A stretch of 64,000 nt of DNA from Azospirillum endophyticum (lineage in GTDB: Bacteria > Pseudomonadota > Alphaproteobacteria > Azospirillales > Azospirillaceae): the NCBI RefSeq assembly GCF_016595245.1, contig NZ_JAENHM010000018.1:20087-84086 (forward strand), written 5' to 3'. Shown here in pieces: positions 57,155 to 64,000 of the stretch. The notes under the pieces are model-generated. The model saw only the letters and a list, made by a program, of their open reading frames with translations, did no database searches and was not told the DNA's origin. The position numbers and the translations under genes were made by a program. The number at the start of each line of letters is the position of its first letter. The stretch's first letter is position 1.

Positions 57155-57702
57155 GCCGGCACCTCGTCGATCCGCACGCCGTCGCCCTCGGGCAGCAGTT
57201 GGCGCAGCAACTCGCGGTCGTCGCGCCCCTCCCGCTCCGCGATCCAGATCAGGAAGCGGTCCTGCGAGGCACGCTCGAAGCCCGGCGCATCGAAGATCGG
57301 GTCGTAGAGGCGCGGCAGCCGGCAGAACCGGCAGAAGGCGAGAAAGCCGACCAGCAGGATGGCCAGCGCCGCCAACTCGAAGGTGCTGGGGGCGAAGGCC
57401 GGCCAACTGTTCAGCGGCCGGCCGCCGATGTTGAGCGGATAGCTCAGTGCCATTCCCCAATATTGCAGGAAGAAGCCGCCGACCGCACCCAACCCGCCCG
57501 CCGCCACGACGATCAGCGGCAGCGCCCGTGCCTGGCGTCCCAACAGTTCGTCCACCCCCTCCACCGCATGGGGGCCGTAGACCTCCAGTTGCGAGAAGCC
57601 TTCCTGCCGCAGGCGCCGCAGGGCCTCCAGCATCGCGTCGGGGTCATCGAAGGCGGCCAGCCTGCCCCGAAGGCTGTGCCCGGTGCCGCGCCGCACGCTC
57701 AT
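57151..57702 (-). CDS. actD: Alternative complex III subunit ActD (DUF3341)
   Basis: 183 aa. A cytoplasmic N-terminal domain (LRRLRQEGFSQLEVYGPHAV) precedes two transmembrane helices (LIVVAAGGLGAVGGFFLQYW, FELAALAILLVGFLAFCRFC) and a C-terminal tail (QDRFLIWIAEREGRDDRELL). This matches DUF3341/ActD. It shares one base with the actC stop region. Confidence 0.93.
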   Translation of the reverse strand: MSVRRGTGHSLRGRLAAFDDPDAMLEALRRLRQEGFSQLEVYGPHAVEGVDELLGRQARALPLIVVAAGGLGAVGGFFLQYWGMALSYPLNIGGRPLNSWPAFAPSTFELAALAILLVGFLAFCRFCRLPRLYDPIFDAPGFERASQDRFLIWIAEREGRDDRELLRQLLPEGDGVRIDEVPA

Positions 57703-59072
57703 CACCCGCCCCCCGCCTGTTTCTTGTGGAGGAGGTCGCGCAGCTCGAACATCGACACCATCGGGATGAAGCGCAGCGCCAGGAAGAATCCGGTCAGGAA
57801 CAGCCCGACCGACCCGGCCAGAGTCGCCCAGTCCCAGACGGTCGGCACGAAGACGAACCAGCTCGATTCCGAGTGGTTCCGGTGCAGGCTGCCGACGACG
57901 ATGACGTAGCGTTCGATCCACATGCCGATCACCACGCAGAGCGCCACCAGGAACAGCAGCGGCCGGTTCAGCCGCAGCGGCCGGACCCACAGCAGTTGCG
58001 GGACGAGGCCGTTCAGGACGATCTTCGCCCAGTACCAGGGGGCGTAATATCCGGTGAGCAGCGAGGTCATCACGGTGATCTCGCGCTCCTCCCCCCGGTA
58101 GAAGGGCATGAACGCTTCGATCAGGTAGCAGTAGGACAGCAGCAGGCTGGCGGTCAGCATCAGCCGGGCCAGCACGTCGAGGTGGCGCAGCGTGATGACG
58201 CCGGTCAGTTCCAGCGCCCGGCGCAGCGGGATGACCAGCATCAGCACGACGGCGAAGCCGGACAGCGCGGCGCCGAAGACGAAATAGGGCGGGAACTGCG
58301 TCTCGTGCCAGCCCGGCGTCAGGCCGCCGGCGAAATCCAGCCCGACGATGCTGTGGATGGAGCAGACCAGCGGCGCCATCAAGGCGGCGAACAGCCCGTA
58401 GAGCATCCTGAACTGGCGCCAGTGCTGCGACGATCCCTGCCAGCCCAGCGCTAGCAGTCCGTAGAATATCCGCTGCCAGCGCCGCCGCGCCCGGTCGCGC
58501 AGGGTGGCGAGATCGGGGAGCAGCCCGACATACCAGAACAGCAGGGACCCCGCGACATAGACCAGGATGGCGACGAAGTCCCAATGCAGCGGGCTGCGGA
58601 ACTGCGGCCACAGCGCCATGGTGTTGGGATAGGGGAACAGCCAGTAGAAATACCACCAGCGCCCGAGATGGATGACCGGCATGATCCCGGCGCAGGCGAC
58701 GCAGAACACCGTCATGGTTTCGGCGATGCGGCTGGTGGCGCTGCGCCAGTCCGACCGGGTCAGGAAGAACAGGGCGGAGATCAGCGTCCCGCCGCTGGCC
58801 ATGCCGACCCACCAGACATAGTTGCCGATGGCGAAGCCCCAGGCGATCGGCCAGTCGATGCCCCAGATGCCGACGCCGCGGATGAACAGCCAGCCGACCG
58901 CCGCCAGGAATAGGACGAACAGCCCGAAGGACAGCCCGAAGCCGACCCACCACCACAAGGGCGTGCGGCGTTCCAGCACGAGGCCGCTGACATGGGCGGT
59001 CACCGCCAGGGCCGTCACCCCCGGTTCGACCACCCGCGCCAACTCCTGTCCGGTCTCGGTCGATGCGTTCAC
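57702..59072 (-). CDS. actC: Alternative complex III quinol-oxidising membrane subunit ActC (NrfD family)
   Basis: 456 aa integral protein of the NrfD/PsrC family, about ten helices. Typical ActC segments: FAIGNYVWWVGMASGGTLIS, CIHSIVGLDFAGGLTPGWHE-like SIHSIVGLDFAGGLTPGWHE and WIERYVIVVGSLHRNHSESS. The start is GTG 59072 because GGGGAGG lies 9 nt upstream; a TTG at 59090 precedes that site. It begins 4 nt after actB. Confidence 0.94.
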   Translation of the reverse strand: MNASTETGQELARVVEPGVTALAVTAHVSGLVLERRTPLWWWVGFGLSFGLFVLFLAAVGWLFIRGVGIWGIDWPIAWGFAIGNYVWWVGMASGGTLISALFFLTRSDWRSATSRIAETMTVFCVACAGIMPVIHLGRWWYFYWLFPYPNTMALWPQFRSPLHWDFVAILVYVAGSLLFWYVGLLPDLATLRDRARRRWQRIFYGLLALGWQGSSQHWRQFRMLYGLFAALMAPLVCSIHSIVGLDFAGGLTPGWHETQFPPYFVFGAALSGFAVVLMLVIPLRRALELTGVITLRHLDVLARLMLTASLLLSYCYLIEAFMPFYRGEEREITVMTSLLTGYYAPWYWAKIVLNGLVPQLLWVRPLRLNRPLLFLVALCVVIGMWIERYVIVVGSLHRNHSESSWFVFVPTVWDWATLAGSVGLFLTGFFLALRFIPMVSMFELRDLLHKKQAGGG

Positions 59073-59076
59073 CGGC

Positions 59077-62073
59077 TCACGCCTCCCCAAGCTCGGGGTT
59101 GGGATTGCGCAGCCGCGCCTGATAAGTGGTGCGCGGCCTGGTGTTCAGGTCGGTCAGCACGCCATAGTCGAGCGGACTCGCCTTGCGCCGGCTGACCGCG
59201 CTGTCGGGGTCGTTCAGGTCGCCGAAGACGATCGCCTCGGCCGGGCAGGCCTGCTGGCAGGCGGTCTTCACCTCGCCGTCGCGGATCGGCCGGTTCTCGC
59301 GGTCGGCGGCGATGCGGGCGTTGCGGATGCGCTGGACGCAGTAGGTGCATTTCTCCATGACGCCGCGCGCCCGGACCGACACGTCGGGGTTCCAGGACAT
59401 CGGCAGCCGGTTGTCGTCCGCCGCATAGTTGAAGTAGTTGAAGCGGCGGACCTTGTAGGGACAGTTGTTCGAGCAGAAGCGGGTGCCGACGCAGCGGTTG
59501 TAGACCATCACGTTCAGCCCGTCGGCGTCGTGCATGGTGGCGGCGACCGGACAGACCACCTCGCAGGGCGCGTTCTCGCAATGCATGCAGGTCATCGGCT
59601 GGAAAAGGGTCTGCTCCGGCGCCGCCGCTTCGCCCTCGTACCAGGTGTCGATGCGGATCCAGTGCATCTGGCGGTTCCGCAGCACCTCCTCCTTGCCGAC
59701 GACGGCGATGTTGTTCTCGCCCTGGCAGGCGGCGGTGCAGGCGTTGCAGCCGATACAGGCGTCGAGGCTGATCGCCATGCCCCAGGCGTTGCGCGGATAC
59801 TCGTAAGGCGGATAGAGCGAATGCTCCGGCTCCTCGCTCCGGGCGAAGCCGGGATCCCGGCGGAACGCGTCGAGCGTGGCGTGACGGACCGCGTCGGGAG
59901 AGTCGATCATCTGGTGGTGCTGGGTGGCGGCCAGCCGGTGGGTCTCCCCGGTCTTGCGCAGCTCCACCCCGGGCAGCTGCCAGAGCTGGTCCAGCCGGCG
60001 CAGTGGGAAGGCGTCGAAGCCGACATCGCGCCCGACCCGGCCCACCACCCTGCGGCCGAAACCGAAGGGCAGGGTGACGCAGTCGGGGGCATGGCCGGCC
60101 AGCCGCCAGACCGGCGCGCGGAGCGTGCCGGCGGCGCTGCGCAGCTCCACCACATCCTCGTTCTTCAGGCCGAGCCGCTCCGCGGTGGCCGGCGCGATCA
60201 GCAGGGCGTTGTCCCAGGTCAGGGTGGTGAAGGGGCGCGGCAGCTCCTGCAGCCAGCCGAGATTGGCGTAGCGCCCGTCGCGCAGCCACGGGTCGGGCCG
60301 GAACAGCGCGGTCAGTGTGCCGCCGCCGGTTGATGCCGGAATCGATGCCGGGGGAGGCGGCAGGCGGTCCGCCAGGCCGGGCAGCAGGGAGACGGACAGC
60401 GGGGCGGCGGCGCTGTCGGGGACGATGCCGAGGCGCAGGGCGTCGGTCCACATTCCGTCGGCATCGCCCTTGCCCTGGAAGCGCTCCATCCAGGTCGCGC
60501 GGACGATGGCGTGGCCGTCGGGGCGGGTCTCCCCGTCGAGGACGGCCAGCAGTTCCTGCGGCGACCAGCCGCCCCACAGCGGCCGGGTCTGCGGCTGCTG
60601 GATGGTGACGGTGCCGTCGAAGGCCCGCAGGTCGCCCCAGCGTTCCAGCTCATGCGCCTCCGGCACATGCCAAGTGCAGAGCATGGCGGTCTCGTCTGGC
60701 GCGGTGCCGAGATGGACCGAAAGCGGGACCTTCGCCAAAGCGCCGGCGAAGTCGAGGTCGGCGGGCGCGGTGAAGACCGGGTTGGCGCCGAGGGTCAGCA
60801 GCGTGTCGACCCGGCCGGCCGCCATGTCGGCGACCAGCCCCTTGAGCGAGTCCCCGTGGTCGACCGGATCGGCCTCCACCGGCTCGATGTAGGTCACCGT
60901 TTGGCCGGGTGCCCCCAGCGCGTCGTTGATGGCGTGGACCAGCGCGTGGACGGCGGGCGGCTGTGCCGGCCCGGCATGGACCAGCGCCGTGCTGCGGCTG
61001 GCGGACAGGTCGCGGGCGACAGCGGCCAGCCAGCCGGGCGCATTCCGCCGCCACTCCGCCGGCCCGGCCCCGAGTTCGGCGGCGAGCGCCCGCACCGCCG
61101 CCTCGATCTCGTTGGGGCGAACGGCGAAGCGGTGGTCGGCACGGGCGCCGGCCAGGGTGGGTGAGCTTTCGATCGCGTAGAGGCGGCTCATCTCCTCCGG
61201 CCGGCCCTCCCCGGCGGCCCGGCGGCGGCGGGCGAAGTCGCGGGCGTAGCGCAGATGGCCGGGAGCGCCGTCGAGAAAGTCGCTCTCGATCGCCAGGATC
61301 GTCTTCGCCCGGTCCAGGTGCAGCAGCGTATCGACCGGCCGGCCGAAGGCCAGAACCGATCCGGCCCGCAGCGTGTCGCGCCCGTCGGCTTCCCAGCGGT
61401 GCCACTGCATCGCCGGGAAGCGCCGCTTCAGTGCGGCGACCTGCCGGGCCAGCGTGGGGGAGGTGACGGTGCCGGTCAGCAGCCGAAGCCCGCCGCCGCC
61501 GTTCGCCGCCAGGGCGGGCAGGCGGTCGACCAGCGCCTTGAGCATCCCGTTGGTGCTCGCCGCCCGGCCGGCTTTCAGCACGCTGCGCGAGCGGTCTGGA
61601 TCGTAGAGGTCGAGGATGCCGGCCTGGATGATCGGGTCGAGCGCGCCCAGGCTGGCGGGATGGTCCGGATTGCCCTCCAGCTGGACCGGGCGTCCCATCT
61701 GCTGGACCACCAGCACGCCGTCGGCATAGCCGCCGCGGCTGATCGCGGTGGCGACATGGCGGGCGACGCCGGGAACCAGGCCGGGCGGCGTGGTGACATA
61801 GGGGATCGCCTGATCCGCCGCTTCCCCCGCCGCTTCCCCAGGGCCGCAGCCGGTCAGGCCGGCCAGCGCAAAGGAGGCGCCCATCAGCTCCAGCAGCCGG
61901 CGGCGGCCGACGCGTGCCTCCGCGAGATCGGGCAGGCCGGGGAACTCGGCGCGCAGCATCTCCAGCACGGCCGGTTCCCGCGCCAGCTCGTCCAGGCTGC
62001 GCCACAGCGACCGGCCGCTCCGGCCGGCCAGCCTGCCTTCGATCCTCTCGGCCAACTCCTTCCGCGCCGTCAT
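59077..62073 (-). CDS. actB: Alternative complex III iron-sulfur subunit ActB
   Basis: 998 aa periplasmic subunit fusing a molybdopterin-oxidoreductase-like domain without cofactor (residues about 85-700) to a four-cluster ferredoxin domain. The N-terminus has RVGRRRLLELMGASFALAGL with a following TGC, a Tat-like signal with lipobox-like Cys. Fe-S motifs: CIGCNACTAAC, CMHCENAPCEVVC, CVGTRFCSNNC, CTYCVQRI and ACQQAC. ATG 62073 overlaps actA by 4 nt; the open frame runs far upstream but is non-coding there. Confidence 0.95.
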   Translation of the reverse strand: MTARKELAERIEGRLAGRSGRSLWRSLDELAREPAVLEMLRAEFPGLPDLAEARVGRRRLLELMGASFALAGLTGCGPGEAAGEAADQAIPYVTTPPGLVPGVARHVATAISRGGYADGVLVVQQMGRPVQLEGNPDHPASLGALDPIIQAGILDLYDPDRSRSVLKAGRAASTNGMLKALVDRLPALAANGGGGLRLLTGTVTSPTLARQVAALKRRFPAMQWHRWEADGRDTLRAGSVLAFGRPVDTLLHLDRAKTILAIESDFLDGAPGHLRYARDFARRRRAAGEGRPEEMSRLYAIESSPTLAGARADHRFAVRPNEIEAAVRALAAELGAGPAEWRRNAPGWLAAVARDLSASRSTALVHAGPAQPPAVHALVHAINDALGAPGQTVTYIEPVEADPVDHGDSLKGLVADMAAGRVDTLLTLGANPVFTAPADLDFAGALAKVPLSVHLGTAPDETAMLCTWHVPEAHELERWGDLRAFDGTVTIQQPQTRPLWGGWSPQELLAVLDGETRPDGHAIVRATWMERFQGKGDADGMWTDALRLGIVPDSAAAPLSVSLLPGLADRLPPPPASIPASTGGGTLTALFRPDPWLRDGRYANLGWLQELPRPFTTLTWDNALLIAPATAERLGLKNEDVVELRSAAGTLRAPVWRLAGHAPDCVTLPFGFGRRVVGRVGRDVGFDAFPLRRLDQLWQLPGVELRKTGETHRLAATQHHQMIDSPDAVRHATLDAFRRDPGFARSEEPEHSLYPPYEYPRNAWGMAISLDACIGCNACTAACQGENNIAVVGKEEVLRNRQMHWIRIDTWYEGEAAAPEQTLFQPMTCMHCENAPCEVVCPVAATMHDADGLNVMVYNRCVGTRFCSNNCPYKVRRFNYFNYAADDNRLPMSWNPDVSVRARGVMEKCTYCVQRIRNARIAADRENRPIRDGEVKTACQQACPAEAIVFGDLNDPDSAVSRRKASPLDYGVLTDLNTRPRTTYQARLRNPNPELGEA

Positions 62074-62723
62074 CGGTGGCACACCGAGCAGTCGGACAGG
62101 GTTTCGGGATGGATGTGGTAACGGGCCATCAGCTGTTCGCCCGACGGCGTCGCCGCGGTCGGTTTCCAGTCCATGTCGAAGACCGCCTCCTTCGGGCGCA
62201 GGTTGGGGGCCGGATCGCGATGGCAGTCGAGGCACCAGCTCATCCGCAGGCTCGCTCCCTTCCAGGTCAGCGGCATGCCGTCCACCGGCCCGTGGCAGGT
62301 GGTGCAGGCGACGCCCTTGGCGACATGGATGCCGTGGTTGAAGAAGACGTAGTCGGGCAGCGCGTTGACCCGGTTCCAGCGGATCGGCGTCCCGGTGGCG
62401 AGGCTCTGCCGCACCGGGGCCAGCAACTCCGCGTTGGTCCAGATCTGCGAATGGCAGGTCATGCAGGTGTGGGTCGGCGGCAGCCCGGCGGTGGCGGAGA
62501 CCTCGACCGACGTGTGGCAATAGCGGCAGTCCAGCCCCAGCCCGCCGACATGATGCTCGTGGCTGAAGGGGACCGGCTGCGGCTGCGCGATGCCGACCCG
62601 CGTCGCGTAACTGGTGTTGGGGAAGAACCACGCACCGCCGGCCAGCGTGATCAGACCCGCCAGCAGGGTGTAGAGCACCAGTTTGGTCAGGATGTTGGCG
62701 GTGGGACCGAAGACACCCGGCAC
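62070..62723 (-). CDS. actA: Alternative complex III pentaheme cytochrome ActA
   Basis: 217 aa with one N-terminal membrane helix (LVLYTLLAGLITLAGGAWFF) and five c-type heme motifs: CRYCH, CMTCH, CTTCH, CLDCH, CSVCH, the ActA count. The start is GTG 62723 (MPGVFGPTANILTK) with GGGAG 9 nt upstream. It is the first gene of an operon of at least eleven genes running to subunit IV of the oxidase. Confidence 0.95.
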   Translation of the reverse strand: MPGVFGPTANILTKLVLYTLLAGLITLAGGAWFFPNTSYATRVGIAQPQPVPFSHEHHVGGLGLDCRYCHTSVEVSATAGLPPTHTCMTCHSQIWTNAELLAPVRQSLATGTPIRWNRVNALPDYVFFNHGIHVAKGVACTTCHGPVDGMPLTWKGASLRMSWCLDCHRDPAPNLRPKEAVFDMDWKPTAATPSGEQLMARYHIHPETLSDCSVCHR

Positions 62724-63002
62724 GGCTCGGGGCTCCCGTCACGCAGCCGGGGCTGCGGACAGCTCGAGGAGCAGGCGTCGATCCATGGCTTCCAGTCTCC
62801 CTGGCCCGGCGCGGCGGGCATCGGCGAGGGCCGGCATGGGCATGCCACCCCCACGCTACAAGGGTCCACTCGCGGTCTGGTTCCATGACTTCGGTCGGGC
62901 TAGCCCGACTGCCCCGGCCTTTCCGCACCCCGGCACCGGTTCGCATCCGGCGGTGGGATGGAACGGCGTGGAACGCTTTCCGGCTGATGTTCCATCCCCG
63001 GC
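62724..63002. promoter_or_regulatory. Upstream region of the act-cox operon
   Basis: 279 nt between the HTH gene and actA, both on the minus strand. It is GC-rich with a palindrome GGGCTAGCCC at 62896-62905. No gene was recognised. The promoter for actABCDEF-cox should lie here. Confidence 0.4.
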
Positions 63003-63713
63003 CTACCGGCGCCGGGAGAAGGGGCCGGCGGCGCGGCCGTTCGCCGGCCCGGCGGCGAGGCTGGGATAGGGATCGTCGGGGTTGACGGTCCAGGGATAGA
63101 CGCCCTTCGGGCCTTCGGCCTCCGGCCGGGCGAGGATGGCGGCGACGGCGCGCGGATCGGGCGGGGTGCGCTCGCGCAGAGCGCCGGGGAGGTCGTCGTC
63201 GAGTTCGGGGACGGTGACGGTGGGCGGGTCTTCCGGTTTGGGGGCCGGCTTCGGGGCGGGGGGATGGTCCGGTTGGGCGGCTTGCCGGGTGGGGGTGGGC
63301 ATGTCGAGGGCGGCGAAGAGGCCGAGGCGTTCGGCCAGCCAGCGCACGGTGGAGGGATCGCCGGCAGCGACCAGCCGCTCGATCTGTTCGGCCACCAGGA
63401 TGCGTAGCGAGGAGAGGCGCAGTTCGGCCTCGCGGTTCAGCGCCTGCCGCTCCCACCACACCCTGTGACGGAAGTCCTTGGAGCCGTAATAGGCGCGCCA
63501 CAGCGTGGTGCGGCTGCAGCCCATGGCGCGGGAGACATGAAGGAAGGAGCTGCCGCGGGACAGCATGCCGGCGGCCATGATCCATTGCTCCTCGTGGAAC
63601 TGCGAACCGGGGACCAGCGCGCCTTCGGAAGGAACCGGCGGCTCTTCGGCCCAGCAGGGAAAATGGTCGTTCTGGAGGGTACGGCTGTCGACGGGCATGG
63701 CGTGGCTCCGCAA
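63003..63713 (-). CDS. HTH-containing protein with proline-rich tail, unknown
   Basis: 236 aa. Residues about 38-75 form a helix-turn-helix (WIMAAGMLSRGSSFLHVSRA, MGCSRTTLWRAYYGSKDF) like phage terminase small subunits or small regulators. A helical region (ELRLSSLRILVAEQIERLVA) and a Pro/Asp-rich tail (HPPAPKPAPKPEDPPTVTV) follow. There are no phage genes beside it. ATG 63698 (MPVDSRTLQ) is an alternative start. Confidence 0.6.
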   Translation of the reverse strand: MRSHAMPVDSRTLQNDHFPCWAEEPPVPSEGALVPGSQFHEEQWIMAAGMLSRGSSFLHVSRAMGCSRTTLWRAYYGSKDFRHRVWWERQALNREAELRLSSLRILVAEQIERLVAAGDPSTVRWLAERLGLFAALDMPTPTRQAAQPDHPPAPKPAPKPEDPPTVTVPELDDDLPGALRERTPPDPRAVAAILARPEAEGPKGVYPWTVNPDDPYPSLAAGPANGRAAGPFSRRR

Positions 63714-63890
63714 GCGGGAAGGGGAAACTTGCGGAGAATATAGGAATTATTTCTCTTATCGGTGGGCTTTTGCAAAAGCGGGATGGGGCGCTGCCCTTTG
63801 CCGCAGGCGGAAGGGGGGCATGGGGTGATAAATGCCCTCTCCCGCCCCAGGCGCTGCGTGATGCACACGACTTGTAGCGCAGGAAGGATC

Positions 63891-63913
63891 CCCTCTCCCC
63901 CCTGGGGAGAGGG
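63891..63913. repeat. Intergenic GC-rich palindrome
   Basis: CCCTCTCCCC (63891-63900), CCT loop, GGGGAGAGGG (63904-63913): a perfect 10-bp stem, followed by TTAGGGTGAGGGGG. This composition is typical of dispersed intergenic repeats in many proteobacteria. Only one copy was noticed in the window. Confidence 0.7.
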
Positions 63914-63966
63914 TTAGGGTGAGGGGGCGGCATGGCGAGGATTCTCGGGATAGCCACGCAGTGCAT

Positions 63967-64000
63967 CCCCCCCCCCCCCCCCCCCCCCCCCCCGGGGGGG
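63967..64000. other. C27/G7 homopolymer tract at window edge
   Basis: A run of 27 C followed directly by at least 7 G up to the last base. Such a run is unlike the rest of the window and is more likely an assembly or sequencing artefact, or a contig end, than natural DNA. Confidence 0.75.

Noticed and set aside
62074..63966. Upstream extension of the actB frame giving a 1629-codon protein
   Set aside because: The extension covers actA and the HTH gene in the wrong frame and is Arg/Pro-rich; real ActB starts at 62073 with an ATGA overlap with actA.

Overview
The window is high-GC DNA from a proteobacterium. The protein set (form IC RuBisCO with a red-type CbbX activase, an alternative complex III plus caa3-type oxidase, XoxF, archaeal-type C1 enzymes) points to an alphaproteobacterium. 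I infer a facultatively methylotrophic, CO2-fixing member of the Azospirillum/Rhodospirillales group; the sequence alone does not prove the genus. Nearly every base is coding, and most neighbouring genes overlap by 1-26 nt. No rRNA, tRNA, CRISPR array or intact insertion sequence was seen.

Layout. 1-2952 (minus): end of a branched-chain amino acid type (Liv) ABC transporter. 3363-4337 (minus): the LysR regulator cbbR, divergent from a nine-gene Calvin-Benson-Bassham operon at 4461-14042 (cbbL S E X F P T A Z). 14168-18713 (plus): a two-subunit NAD-dependent formate dehydrogenase. 18673-21902 (minus): cofactor genes for methylofuran and dephospho-tetrahydromethanopterin (dH4MPT): mfnB, a DUF447 gene, a dihydropteroate synthase-related gene and a FolB-like aldolase. 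21946-27085: the lanthanide-type methanol dehydrogenase group (xoxF, xoxG, a xoxJ-rhodanese fusion, two unknown secreted proteins). 27496-29111 (minus): PQQ-associated ABC permease and ATPase. 29273-32135 (plus): two ATP-grasp ligases and a RibD/DHFR-fold reductase. 32187-32267 (minus): a solitary pqqA. 32928-33455 (minus): fae. 33769-41171 (minus): a small repeat protein, a YVTN beta-propeller, a PQQ-associated binding protein, then the fhc genes (transcribed B-A-D-C). 41463-48139 (plus): mptG, mtdB, mch, a CitG-like gene, an MfnF-like gene, a quinoprotein-associated zinc hydrolase and a SoxYZ-like carrier. 48637-49743: folP. 50658-62723 (minus): alternative complex III (actABCDEF), a membrane protein, SCO, and cytochrome oxidase subunits II-I-III-IV. 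63003 to the end: an unknown HTH protein, an intergenic palindrome and a C27/G7 homopolymer tract.

How it fits together (inference from known pathways). XoxF oxidises methanol to formaldehyde with PQQ and a lanthanide and passes electrons to XoxG. Fae, MtdB, Mch and the Fhc complex convert formaldehyde to formate on dH4MPT and methylofuran. Formate dehydrogenase makes CO2 and NADH, and the cbb operon refixes the CO2. ACIII and the A2-type oxidase respire quinol and cytochrome c electrons. The window therefore holds most of a methanol-to-CO2-to-biomass route plus much of the machinery for its unusual cofactors. Absent from the window are pqqBCDE, mxaFI, serine-cycle genes, phosphoglycerate kinase/GAPDH, and the MfnC and MfnE steps.
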